This document shows positions 17,246 to 25,130 of a DNA stretch of 64,000 bases, in pieces. The DNA is from Serpens sp964410065 (GTDB lineage: Bacteria; Pseudomonadota; Gammaproteobacteria; Pseudomonadales; Pseudomonadaceae). Each line of letters begins with the position of its first letter. The stretch's first letter is position 1. Location of the stretch: NCBI GenBank assembly GCA_964410065.1, contig CAYPFO010000008.1:1-64000 (forward strand). Reading direction: 5' to 3'. Both the position numbers and the translations under genes were made by a program. The notes under the pieces are model-generated. The model was not told where the DNA came from. It worked only from the letters and a program-made list of their open reading frames with translations, and did no database searches.

Positions 17246-18340
17246 CTACCCTTGCCGCAGGCGCCGCGCCGTTTCCAGCAGGAGCTGTTCAGTTCCGTTC
17301 CAGCCCAGGCAGCCGTCTGTAATCGATACGCCGTACTGCAACTCGGCGGACAGCGGCTGGCAGCCGTCGAACAAATGACTTTCTAGCATGACGCCGCGCA
17401 GGCTGGCATCGCCGGCCAGGCGCTGATCGATCACATCGTGCAGCACCGCCGGTTGGCGCAGCGGGTTCTTGCCGCTGTTGGCGTGGCTACAATCGACCAT
17501 GATCCGTGGAGTGATACCTGCTTTCTCCAACGCAGCGCGTGCCACAGCAACGCTCTGCTCATCGTAGTTCGGCCCCTGGTGACCGCCGCGCAGCACCAGA
17601 TGAGTGTCGGGGTTGCCGAGGGTTTCCACCAAAGCCGCGCGACCCTGCAGGTCGATGCCGAAGTGCTGATGCGGATGGGCGGCCGAGCGCATGGCGTCAC
17701 TGGCGATACCCAGGCTGCCATCGGTGCCGTTCTTGAACCCCACCGCCATGTCCAGGCCGCTGACCAGTTCGCGATGCACCTGGGATTCGCTGGTGCGCGC
17801 ACCAATTGCCGCCCAGCCCAGCAGATCATCGACGTAGCCTGCTACCAATGGCTGCAGCAACTCGCTGGCCACCGGCAGGCCCAACTCGAGCATCTGCAGC
17901 ATCAGTCGGCGTGACAGTGCCAACCCCGCCGCCATATCGCCGCTGCCGTTCAGGTGCGGATCGTAAACCAGCCCTTTCCAGCCGATGGTGGTGCGCGGTT
18001 TTTCGATGTAGGCGCGCATGACCAGCAGCAGTTGATCATCCACCTGGGGAGCCAGTTCGGCCAGGCGCCGCGCGTAGTCGAGGGCGGCATCGGCGTCATG
18101 AAGGGAGCAAGGGCCAATCACCACCAGCAAGCGTGGATCGTCGCCGTTCAATACGTTGCGGATAGTCTGGCGCTGATGCTGCACCTGAGCGGCCACGGCA
18201 CTGCTCAAGGGCAGGCGCTGGCGAAGTTCGGCAGGAGTGGGCAAGGGCTGGGTGCTGCGTCGACCCTGGATGGGTTCGACGTTGGGCAATTCAATGGCGT
18301 GCAGCTGCGGGATGTTCAGGGCGGAAACGGAAGAGTTCAT
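17246..18340 (-). CDS. aroF: 3-deoxy-7-phosphoheptulonate (DAHP) synthase, class I
   Basis: The 364-residue enzyme condenses phosphoenolpyruvate and erythrose-4-phosphate, the first step of aromatic amino acid synthesis. Family motifs are VVIGPCSLHD, RAYIEKPRTTIGWKGL, GARTSESQVHRE, GFKNGTDG, LRGGHQGPNY and MVDCSHANSGK (metal-binding Cys and His). The type is AroF/AroG/AroH; which aromatic amino acid inhibits it is not certain, so the symbol is provisional. Upstream lie a small Tyr/Trp-containing ORF (18383-18484), a strong terminator and a second ORF with a run of aromatic codons, suggesting control by attenuation. Confidence 0.93.
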   Translation of the reverse strand: MNSSVSALNIPQLHAIELPNVEPIQGRRSTQPLPTPAELRQRLPLSSAVAAQVQHQRQTIRNVLNGDDPRLLVVIGPCSLHDADAALDYARRLAELAPQVDDQLLLVMRAYIEKPRTTIGWKGLVYDPHLNGSGDMAAGLALSRRLMLQMLELGLPVASELLQPLVAGYVDDLLGWAAIGARTSESQVHRELVSGLDMAVGFKNGTDGSLGIASDAMRSAAHPHQHFGIDLQGRAALVETLGNPDTHLVLRGGHQGPNYDEQSVAVARAALEKAGITPRIMVDCSHANSGKNPLRQPAVLHDVIDQRLAGDASLRGVMLESHLFDGCQPLSAELQYGVSITDGCLGWNGTEQLLLETARRLRQG

Positions 18341-18382
18341 TCAGGCGTCCTCGGCCGGCGCGGGAGGGTCCGCGCGCGGCGT

Positions 18383-18484
18383 CTATCTGGTTGTTCGTTG
18401 CAGTGGTGTGAGTGCGTGGGTCGCGTGGCTAAATCGCCAGCCGAGGTAACGAGAAGCGCTTTGGTAGGTGCGGTAGCTGTACAT
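18383..18484 (-). CDS. Putative leader peptide upstream of DAHP synthase
   Basis: A 33-codon ORF begins MYSYRTYQSASRYLGWRF, with four Tyr and one Trp codon in the first 16, and GAGG lies 8 bases upstream of its ATG. It ends 42 bases before the synthase start, and the interval contains the GC-rich, potentially paired sequence GCGCGCGGACCCTCCCGCGC. It could be a regulatory leader peptide or a small protein. No relatives can be checked here. It follows the terminator at 18532-18570, so it would be translated only on read-through transcripts or from a promoter within the terminator region. Confidence 0.5.
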   Translation of the reverse strand: MYSYRTYQSASRYLGWRFSHATHALTPLQRTTR

Positions 18485-18531
18485 GGTTGAATCCTCTGTG
18501 AAATCGAATGGCCGTTTTTTTTGATCGCCGG

Positions 18532-18570
18532 AAAAAACAAAACCCCCGGTCGGGTAGCCGACCGGGGGTT
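18532..18570 (-). terminator. Strong Rho-independent terminator, possible attenuator of the DAHP synthase operon
   Basis: On the minus strand AACCCCCGGTCGG / CCGACCGGGGGTT form a perfect 13-bp stem with a 4-base loop, followed by TTTTGTTTTTT. It lies between the aromatic-rich small ORF at 18621-18755 and the synthase gene, about 50 bases beyond that ORF's stop codon. This is the position expected of an attenuator. Confidence 0.88.
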
Positions 18571-18620
18571 TCGTGGAACTGTGGTAGGCGACCCTGCTGA
18601 GGCGGGCCGCCTGATGAGTA

Positions 18621-18755
18621 TCAGGCCAGCCCGTGGCTAAACCAATACCCGTAGAAATAACCCAACGCCGCAAGCGCCAGCACGCCGACACCGGCTATCC
18701 GGGCACGGGCGGCCTCGATAGACGTGTGAGCATGGTGGGAAGCAAGGTTCGACAT
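18621..18755 (-). CDS. 44-residue small membrane protein or aromatic leader peptide
   Basis: MSNLASHHAHTSIEAARARI begins the product, which then has one hydrophobic stretch (AGVGVLALAALGYFYGYWF) and ends SHGLA. GGAG lies 7 bases before the ATG. Seven of eight consecutive codons near the end, YFYGYWF within GYFYGYWF, are aromatic or Gly. The stop is followed by a GCCTGAT/ATCAGGC hairpin and then the terminator. This matches the layout of an amino-acid-sensing leader peptide, yet the hydrophobic span would equally suit a real small membrane protein. Confidence 0.6.
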   Translation of the reverse strand: MSNLASHHAHTSIEAARARIAGVGVLALAALGYFYGYWFSHGLA

Positions 18756-18842
18756 TGGAGAGCTCCGTTGAATGGGAATGAACTTACCCCAACTTGTATG
18801 ACGATTCAACTCGGCAATGCAGGGTTCAAGGCGTTTATTCAG

Positions 18843-18876
18843 GCAAAAGCGCATGGCTTTCCCTGTCCATGCGCTT
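18843..18876 (-). terminator. Terminator of the rraB-like gene
   Basis: AAGCGCATGG / CCATGCGCTT form a perfect 10-bp stem with a 10-base loop, followed on the minus strand by TTTTGCC, 13 bases after the stop of the rraB-like gene. Confidence 0.7.
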
Positions 18877-18888
18877 CCGTACGGCCTG

Positions 18889-19236
18889 CTAGCAATCTTG
18901 TTCTGGAGCAACCAGCTCTTGGGTCACGCCCCAGCCATCGAGCACTCCTCCCAAGGGTTCAACCAGATTTTCCAGGTCATGCTCGAAGTCGCCAATTCCC
19001 GAATGAGTCGCGTACATCACCTTGCTGACTTGCAGATTCCAGGCGCCATCGGTGCGTGGGCACACCTGTGCATTGAGCGATTCACCACGAAAATTTCTCG
19101 CGGCCACACGTGCCCGATCCTCATCCGGGAAGATGGCGTAGAACTCGATGGGATGAACCCGGGCGAAGTCGAAACCGCCCTCTTTCATACGGCGCAGAAC
19201 GGTATTGCTGACATCTTCGTGAAAGGCTGTGCTCAT
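18889..19236 (-). CDS. RraB-family ribonuclease E inhibitor-like protein
   Basis: The 115-residue acidic protein (MSTAFHEDVSNTVLRRMKEG...) has the RraB features HPIEFYAIFPDEDRARVAA, VMYATHSGIGDFEHDLENLV and GGVLDGWGVTQEL. RraB proteins bind RNase E or modulate RNA turnover; in pseudomonads the role is untested. The start at 19236 has GAGGAG 7 bases upstream; the longer open frame to 19395 has no such site. It is monocistronic with its own terminator. Confidence 0.85.
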   Translation of the reverse strand: MSTAFHEDVSNTVLRRMKEGGFDFARVHPIEFYAIFPDEDRARVAARNFRGESLNAQVCPRTDGAWNLQVSKVMYATHSGIGDFEHDLENLVEPLGGVLDGWGVTQELVAPEQDC

Positions 19237-19416
19237 AGCTGAACTCCTCTCGATTAGATGAACTTCCGCGTAGCCGATTCGCGAGGCAAAGAATGCCCTG
19301 CAGATGGAGAAAATCCTTATGGTGGGGCGTGCAGGACGCGCCTGCCGGAACAGGCACTGCCCCATGAGATTAGCGTGAATGATCCGGGTGACCAAGCGGC
19401 CACCGTTTAATACCTC

Positions 19417-20178
19417 TCAGGGACGAGTCAACCAGCCCATCACCCACCGGCTCACCCAGCTCGGCGAAAGCTGCCCGGCCCAGTACATCAACTTGAACTG
19501 CAGGCTGATAGGTCGGTGCACTGCCGGGCCATGGGCTTGTTGCCAAGCACCTTCAGCGATGTCCCCGGCCTTCAGCCGCACGCCCATGCGGCGCATCACC
19601 GGGGGCACGACGTGTTGATTGGCAACCATCGGTGTGGCCACGAAGGGCGGCATCAGGTCACCGACGCGAATCCCATGCTCACGCCACTCCAGCTCCAGCG
19701 CTTCGGTCAGGCCGCGCACCGCGAATTTGCTCGCCGAATAGCTGGCCAAGGTCGGCACGCCATACTGCGCCGACGCCGAGCCCATGTTGATCACCTGGGC
19801 ATTGGCGGTGTTTTGCAGATACGGAAACGCCGCATGGCAGAACTGCAATAGGCCGAGCACGTTGATCTGGATGGCACGGGTGTGTTCGCTCAGGGGAATC
19901 TCGGCAAAACGCCCGCAATGCAGAATCCCGGCGCCATTGAACAGCAGCCGTAGCTGGCCGCCATGCTGCCCGCAGAAATCCCTCAGTGCAGACTGGATGG
20001 CGTCCACGTCGGTGACATCCATCGCGCGGTGCCAGGCACCACCCAGCTCATCCGCCAGCGCTGCGAGAGCGTCGCCGCTCAGATCGATAAGGCCCACCGC
20101 CCAGCCCCGTTGATGGAACAAACGCGCCGTGGCCGCGCCAATGCCGGAGGCCGCGCCGGTAATCAGAATATTGTGCAT
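19417..20178 (-). CDS. Short-chain dehydrogenase/reductase
   Basis: The 253-residue classical SDR has nucleotide-binding ITGAASGIGAATA, the NGAG strand (LLFNGAGIL), catalytic Ser in GSASAQYG and the YSASK motif (Tyr/Lys), all in correct order. The cofactor preference suggested by LIDLSGD is NAD(H). It is the third gene of a minus-strand cluster with an esterase (92 bases upstream) and a Baeyer-Villiger-type monooxygenase. That composition suits stepwise oxidation of an alcohol to ketone, ester and hydrolysis products. The substrate is unknown. Confidence 0.9.
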   Translation of the reverse strand: MHNILITGAASGIGAATARLFHQRGWAVGLIDLSGDALAALADELGGAWHRAMDVTDVDAIQSALRDFCGQHGGQLRLLFNGAGILHCGRFAEIPLSEHTRAIQINVLGLLQFCHAAFPYLQNTANAQVINMGSASAQYGVPTLASYSASKFAVRGLTEALELEWREHGIRVGDLMPPFVATPMVANQHVVPPVMRRMGVRLKAGDIAEGAWQQAHGPAVHRPISLQFKLMYWAGQLSPSWVSRWVMGWLTRP

Positions 20179-20269
20179 GTTGGCTTCCTTATTGTTGTTG
20201 TGTTGCCGAGGACTTCAGTCGCAATCCGCTCAAAACCGAGTTACCACACCCCTCACAGCGCCGTGGCCA

Positions 20270-21217
20270 TTAGGTTGCTTGCGGGCCCGCCGGCTCCAGA
20301 AAATCTGCCACGCGCTGGATCGCCAGATCAGCCACATCGAGCACGCCGACATGGGCCTGAAACACGTGCCAGCAGCCCGCATAGCGCTCAAGACGCACGG
20401 CCACGCCGCAGGCCTGGGCACGCTCGGCCAGGCGCAGGCTGTCATTGCGCAGCACCTCGTCCTCTCCTACCTGCACCAGCAGCGGCGGCAGCCCGGTCAG
20501 ATCGGCAAAGACCGGCGAGACGGAGGGATCCTTGCTGTCGACCCCAGGCTGGGATGCCAGGTCCAAGGCCTGGCGAATCCAGCCGAGGTCGATCATCGGA
20601 TCGCCTGCCGGCGGCTGATGCAGTTGTTCGATGCTGAGGTCGGTGACCGGCGAGAAACACACCAGCGCCTTCGGCAGTGGCAGACCTTGTGCCTTGAGTG
20701 CCAACGCACTGGTCAGGGTCAGATGACCGCCTGCCGAGTCGCCGCCGATAACGATGTTTTCCGGGGCATGGCCCTGCTCCAGCAAGGCCTGATAGGCCGC
20801 CAGTACATCGATAAGCGGAGCGGGATAACGGTGTTCGGGGGCCAGACGATAATCGATGGCGCAAACAGCCATTCGGCACCGTTTGGCCAACGCTGAGCAC
20901 AGTGCCCGGTGAGTGGCCGGTGAACCCAGTAAATAACCGCCGCCATGCAGATACAGGCAGACTTGGCCGTTGTCCTGCTGGGGACGGTGCCATTCACAAG
21001 GAATGCCCCCCAGCTGGCCCGTGCTGCGCATGACGCCACGCATCGGCAGCGTGGCAGCCGTCAGCAGGCGCAGTACTGTGCGCTGCCCTGCAATGGGCAT
21101 CCACGGACGAATAAGACCACGAAACAGCAGGCGCAAGGTGCCACGCAACGCGCCGGCAAGCAGACGCTGGCGGGTACGTGGCGGATAAGGCAGATCAACG
21201 AACGCAGTCATAGTCAT
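20270..21217 (-). CDS. Alpha/beta hydrolase, hormone-sensitive-lipase family esterase
   Basis: The 315-residue esterase has the HSL oxyanion-hole motif YLHGGGYLLGS, nucleophile elbow GGDSAGGHL, and the late Asp/His region (VGEDEVLRND, YAGCWHVFQ). It should hydrolyse short to medium acyl esters in the cytoplasm. Its ATG at 21217 lies inside the 3' end of the upstream monooxygenase gene (overlap about 23 bases), so the two are translationally coupled. Confidence 0.92.
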   Translation of the reverse strand: MTMTAFVDLPYPPRTRQRLLAGALRGTLRLLFRGLIRPWMPIAGQRTVLRLLTAATLPMRGVMRSTGQLGGIPCEWHRPQQDNGQVCLYLHGGGYLLGSPATHRALCSALAKRCRMAVCAIDYRLAPEHRYPAPLIDVLAAYQALLEQGHAPENIVIGGDSAGGHLTLTSALALKAQGLPLPKALVCFSPVTDLSIEQLHQPPAGDPMIDLGWIRQALDLASQPGVDSKDPSVSPVFADLTGLPPLLVQVGEDEVLRNDSLRLAERAQACGVAVRLERYAGCWHVFQAHVGVLDVADLAIQRVADFLEPAGPQAT

Positions 21218-22670
21218 GCAGCTCCGGCAGTCGGGTTCGATATCGGTAGGCGAAGGTATAGCCCGGCCAGTTGTTGGTGTTGCGCCCCGCCGCGTTCTGA
21301 TACCAGCTGTGGCAGCCCTGCGCCCACACCGTACGGCTCAAGCCCTGCTCCACGCCCTGATTGAAACGCTGCTGCGCGGCGGGCTTCACATCCAGATACC
21401 GCAGCCTGTCCCGTTGCAGTGTTTGCAGGCAACCGAGCACGTAGCGGAACTGGCTTTCCAGCATGTAGATGATCGAGTTGTGGCCCAGGTTGGTATTGGG
21501 CCCGTACAGGATGAACAGGTTGGGAAAGCCGCTGACACTGACGCCTTTGTAAGCCTCGGCACCGTCGCGCCAAGCACTGTTGAGCTCCTGCCCGTCCAAC
21601 CCAGTGATGCGCATCGGGGCCAGAAAGTCCGTGGCGGTGAAGCCTGTGCCATAGATGATGGCGTCCAGCTCATGCTCGCAACCATCCACCGTCACCAGGC
21701 CCCGCTCGGTGGCTTCACGAATCCCTGTGTTGATGATCTCGACATTGCCTTGAGCCAGGGCCGGGTAATAGTCGTTGGCCATGAGGATGCGTTTGCATCC
21801 CATGGGGTAATCGGGAGTGAGTTGCTGGCGCCGCATCGGGTCGTCAACACCTCGCCTCAGGTTGCGCCGAAAACTCACGTAGAAGAGCTTGAGCAAGGCC
21901 GGAAAACTGACAAAGGCCAGCGCCCGCGATTCATGCTGCAGATACTTGAGCAGACGGTCGATGCGTTGCACAAAAGGCATCCGACGCATCAGCGCCAACT
22001 CCCACGGCCGATAAGCGCGATCCGGTTTGGCGATTACATAGGCCGCACTGCGCTGGAACAGCGAGAGCTTGGCCACCTGAGGCTGAACCTGCGGCACGAA
22101 TTGAATGGCGCTGGCGCCCGTACCAATCACCGCCACGCGCTTACCGCGCAGATCAACACGATGGTCCCAGCGCGCCGAATGAAAACGCGCGCCCGTAAAA
22201 CGCTCCAGTCCTGGAATCTGCGGATATGCCGGACGGTTGAGCTGGCCACAGGCACTGATGAGCGCCTGCGTGCGAAAGGTTTCGCCATTGGCGCAGCGCA
22301 CCTGCCAGTGGCCGCTGGGCGTGTCGAAGGTTGCTTCGCTGACTTCGCAACCAAAACGGATGCTGCCACGCAAATCATGGTCATCGGCGAGCTGTTGCTG
22401 ATAGGCGAAAATTTCCGCCTGGGGCGCAAACACCCGCGACCAGTCCAGCTTGGGCGCGAAGGAAAACGAGTACAGGTGGGAAGGCACGTCGCAGGCGGCG
22501 CCTGGGTAGTGGTTGTCGCGCCAGGTGCCGCCGACCTCGCCGGCCTTTTCCAGAATGAGGAAATCCTCGATACCGGCCTTTCTCAGCTGGATGGCCAAGC
22601 CCAGCCCGCCAAACCCGGCGCCAATGATCAACACGCGCAGCGGCGCGGACGATCGGGAATCGTTATGCAT
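21195..22670 (-). CDS. FAD-dependent Baeyer-Villiger-type monooxygenase
   Basis: The 491-residue protein has an N-terminal FAD motif (VLIIGAGFGGLGLAIQL), ILEKAGEVGGTWRDNHYPGAACDVPSHLYSFSF-type substrate-side motifs, the BVMO fingerprint FTGARFHSARWD (FxGxxxHxxxW[PD]) and a second Rossmann motif VIGTGASAIQ for NADPH. It should insert oxygen next to a carbonyl, or hydroxylate. The start at 22670 has GGAG 7 bases upstream. It is the first gene of the BVMO-esterase-SDR cluster, and the hydrolase overlapping it would cleave the ester product. Confidence 0.92.
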   Translation of the reverse strand: MHNDSRSSAPLRVLIIGAGFGGLGLAIQLRKAGIEDFLILEKAGEVGGTWRDNHYPGAACDVPSHLYSFSFAPKLDWSRVFAPQAEIFAYQQQLADDHDLRGSIRFGCEVSEATFDTPSGHWQVRCANGETFRTQALISACGQLNRPAYPQIPGLERFTGARFHSARWDHRVDLRGKRVAVIGTGASAIQFVPQVQPQVAKLSLFQRSAAYVIAKPDRAYRPWELALMRRMPFVQRIDRLLKYLQHESRALAFVSFPALLKLFYVSFRRNLRRGVDDPMRRQQLTPDYPMGCKRILMANDYYPALAQGNVEIINTGIREATERGLVTVDGCEHELDAIIYGTGFTATDFLAPMRITGLDGQELNSAWRDGAEAYKGVSVSGFPNLFILYGPNTNLGHNSIIYMLESQFRYVLGCLQTLQRDRLRYLDVKPAAQQRFNQGVEQGLSRTVWAQGCHSWYQNAAGRNTNNWPGYTFAYRYRTRLPELHDYDCVR

Positions 22671-23007
22671 TGTTGTTCTCCCCAAAACCCGTGCACGGCG
22701 GGCGGATCGATGCGACTGAACAGCCAGTACGGGGGGAAAGGACTCCGTCCGGTGTCTGCATCACAGCGTTGTTGTGCCGCCCTACTCTACAACGAGGCAA
22801 TCCGATATCAGATCGCCGCAACCCATACTTAAGATTGGCTCGCCGAAAAAACAGCACCTGCTTGCAGTAATGGCGCTCCAGAGCAGGTGGCGAAACCACC
22901 CCACCGTTTCGCTGTGTAACGACCGCGCACCCTCCGTTTTTGCCCGGTCCGTCTATGTAACAGAGCAACCCCGGAACCTAGAGCCTTCAGCCGAGCGGTC
23001 ATTCTGT

Positions 23008-23024
23008 CTGGCATGGAAGCTGCC
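23008..23024 (+). promoter_or_regulatory. Sigma-54-type promoter for the lipase operon
   Basis: CTGGCATGGAAGCTGCC contains the invariant GG-N10-GC (GG at 23010-23011, GC at 23022-23023) of RpoN promoters, consensus TGGCAC-N5-TTGC. It is about 85 bases upstream of the first lipase ATG. RpoN and a NtrC-type activator are known to drive lipase genes in other pseudomonads. Two direct GTAAC-containing motifs (about 22918 and 22956) lie in the upstream 100 bases and could be activator sites, but that is speculative. Confidence 0.6.
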
Positions 23025-23108
23025 CCCGTCATAGGGGCTGATGTGCGCGCCCAGGAGGGCGTAGCAGCCCACAGGGACGTGCTCCACATCAACCGTTGCG
23101 AGGTAACC

Positions 23109-24068
23109 ATGAACACCCCCAAAACCCTGCTTGCCCTTGGCCTGAGCGCCTGCCTGTTAACCGCCGGCAGCGCCCACGCGGCGTTACTTGATCTGTTCAG
23201 CTCTTCATCCACCTATACCAAAACCAAATACCCCATCGTGCTGTCCCACGGCATGCTCGGCTGGGACAGCATGCTCGGCATCGATTATTGGTACGGCATT
23301 CCCGCTGCCCTGCGCCGGGGCGGCGCCAGTGTCTACATCACCGAAGTCAGTCAGCTAAACACCTCGGAAACCCGCGGCGAAGAGCTGATTGAGCAGGTGG
23401 AAGACATCATCGCCATCAGTGGCAAGCCCAAGGTCAATCTGATCGGCCACAGCCACGGCGGCCCGACCATCCGCTACGTGGCCGCGACTCGCCCCGAGCT
23501 GGTTGCCTCGGCCACCAGCGTTGGCGCGCCTCACACTGGCTCGGATCTCGCGGACTTTCTCAGGCTGTTCCCGGACGGCTCGGCCTCGCAGACCATCGTT
23601 GCCGAGCTGCTCAACCAGATCGGCAAGCTGATCAACTTTGTCTCGGGCAGCGCCAGCCTGGAGCCACAGAATGCATTGGGCGCGCTGGAGTCGCTGAACA
23701 GCCAAGGCGCCGCACGCTTCAACGCCAAATACCCACAAGGCATGCCTGCCAAACGCTGCGGCGAAGGCGCCTACAAGGTTAATGGCGTGCGCTATTACTC
23801 CTGGAGCGGCACCAGCCCGCTGACCAACCCCCTCGACCCCAGCGACGCCATGATGGCGGTAGCAACGCTGACGTTTATCGGTGGCGAGGCAAACGACGGC
23901 ATGGTGGGTCGCTGCAGCTCGCACCTGGGCAAGGTGGTGCGTGACAACTACCGCATGAACCACCTCGATGAGGTCAACCAGTTCTTTGGTCTGACCAGCC
24001 TGTTCGAAACCGACCCGGTGACCGTTTATCGCCAGCACGCCAACCGTCTCAAGAACGATGGCCTGTAA
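23109..24068 (+). CDS. lipA: Secreted triacylglycerol lipase, subfamily I.1 (first of a tandem pair)
   Basis: The 319-residue exported lipase has signal peptide MNTPKTLLALGLSACLLTAG ending SAHA. The mature enzyme starts with the YPIVLSHGMLGWDS oxyanion segment. The nucleophile is Ser115 in GHSHGG, the catalytic Asp and His lie in EANDGMVG and NYRMNHLDE, and two cysteines (KRCGEG, GRCSS) can form the known disulfide. These enzymes fold in the periplasm with the Lif foldase (encoded two genes downstream) and leave by type II secretion. It is preceded by GAGG and a sigma-54-like promoter. The tandem copy downstream is a clear paralogue. Confidence 0.95.
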   Translation: MNTPKTLLALGLSACLLTAGSAHAALLDLFSSSSTYTKTKYPIVLSHGMLGWDSMLGIDYWYGIPAALRRGGASVYITEVSQLNTSETRGEELIEQVEDIIAISGKPKVNLIGHSHGGPTIRYVAATRPELVASATSVGAPHTGSDLADFLRLFPDGSASQTIVAELLNQIGKLINFVSGSASLEPQNALGALESLNSQGAARFNAKYPQGMPAKRCGEGAYKVNGVRYYSWSGTSPLTNPLDPSDAMMAVATLTFIGGEANDGMVGRCSSHLGKVVRDNYRMNHLDEVNQFFGLTSLFETDPVTVYRQHANRLKNDGL

Positions 24069-24079
24069 GCATGAATGTT

Positions 24080-24102
24080 GCGGGGCCCATTGCGGGCCCC
24101 GC
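24080..24102 (+). promoter_or_regulatory. Intercistronic GC hairpin between the two lipase genes
   Basis: GCGGGGCCC - ATTGC - GGGCCCCGC is a perfect 9-bp stem 11 bases after the lipA stop, with no following T run. It may stabilise the upstream message or partly reduce read-through. A smaller GGGGGCC/GGCCTCC hairpin separates the second lipase from the foldase gene. Confidence 0.6.
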
Positions 24103-24125
24103 ATTCGTTGACGCGAGAGCACACT

Positions 24126-25076
24126 ATGAACAAGAAATCACTTACGGCCCTCGGCCTGGTTGCCGGCCTGTTGTTGGGCGGACACGCCCAGGCTTCGTGG
24201 CTGTTCGGCGCTTCCAGCTACACCAAGACCCGCTACCCTATCGTGCTGTCCCACGGCCTGCTCGGTTTTGAGAGCCTGCTGGGGGTTGATTACTGGTACG
24301 GCATTCCAGCCACGTTGCGCCGCGACGGCGCCAGCGTGTACATCACCGAAGTCAGCCAGTTGAACAGTACGGAAACCCGTGGTGAAGAACTGATCGATCA
24401 GGTCGAAGAGATCGTCGCCATCAGCGGCAAGCCCAAGGTAAACCTGATCGGCCACAGCCACGGCGGCCCGACCGTCCGCTACGTAGCCGCCACCCGCCCG
24501 GACCTTGTGGCCTCCATTACCAGTATTGGCGGCCCACAATTTGGCTCGGGAGCAGCCGATTTTCTGCGCCGGGAAGTCGCGCCCGGCTCGCCGACGGAAA
24601 CCGTGCTGGCGGGGATCTTCAATGCCCTCGGCACGGTGATCCATTTCCTCTCAGGCAGCCCTAGTTCCGAGCTGCAGAACTCCGTGGCGGCGCTGGGCTC
24701 ACTGGACCGCAACGGCATGGAAATCTTCAACGCCAAGTATCCACAAGCAGTCCCGACAACCTTTTGCGGCGAAGGCGCGCCCAAGGTCAATGGCGTGCAC
24801 TACTACTCATGGAGCGGCACCAGCCCGCTGACCAATGGCCTGGACGTGAGTGACCTGCTGACCGGAGCGCTCTCCTTGACGTTCGTGAAAGGCGACGACA
24901 ACGATGGCCTGGTCGGCCGCTGCAGCTCGCGGCTAGGCAAGGTCATTCGTGACAACTACCGGATGAACCATCTGGACCAGATCAACCATGCCTTTGGCCT
25001 GAGCAGCCTGTTCGAGACTGATCCGCTCACGGTCTATCGACAGCATGCCAACCGCCTGAAGAACGCAGGCTTGTGA
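24126..25076 (+). CDS. Secreted triacylglycerol lipase, subfamily I.1 (second tandem copy)
   Basis: This 316-residue paralogue of the preceding lipase has a signal peptide ending HAQA, oxyanion segment YPIVLSHGLLGFES, nucleophile Ser111 in GHSHGG, and Asp in DDNDGLVG. The His lies in NYRMNHLDQ and the disulfide cysteines in TFCGEG and GRCSS. The catalytic set is complete, so both copies are probably active. Divergence concentrates in the lid-like middle region (about 140-200), where Gly-Gly-Pro-Gln replaces Gly-Ala-Pro-His. The ribosome site before 24126 is weak. It is followed by the foldase gene. Confidence 0.94.
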   Translation: MNKKSLTALGLVAGLLLGGHAQASWLFGASSYTKTRYPIVLSHGLLGFESLLGVDYWYGIPATLRRDGASVYITEVSQLNSTETRGEELIDQVEEIVAISGKPKVNLIGHSHGGPTVRYVAATRPDLVASITSIGGPQFGSGAADFLRREVAPGSPTETVLAGIFNALGTVIHFLSGSPSSELQNSVAALGSLDRNGMEIFNAKYPQAVPTTFCGEGAPKVNGVHYYSWSGTSPLTNGLDVSDLLTGALSLTFVKGDDNDGLVGRCSSRLGKVIRDNYRMNHLDQINHAFGLSSLFETDPLTVYRQHANRLKNAGL

Positions 25077-25130
25077 TCTGCGGGGGCCGAAAGGCCTCCT
25101 GCATGACTTTCATTGCTCGTTGAGATGCCT

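Noticed and set aside
21216..22832. A 538-codon plus-strand ORF opposite the BVMO gene
   Set aside because: It is antisense to a gene with complete FAD, NADPH and BVMO motifs; its own translation has no recognisable domain.
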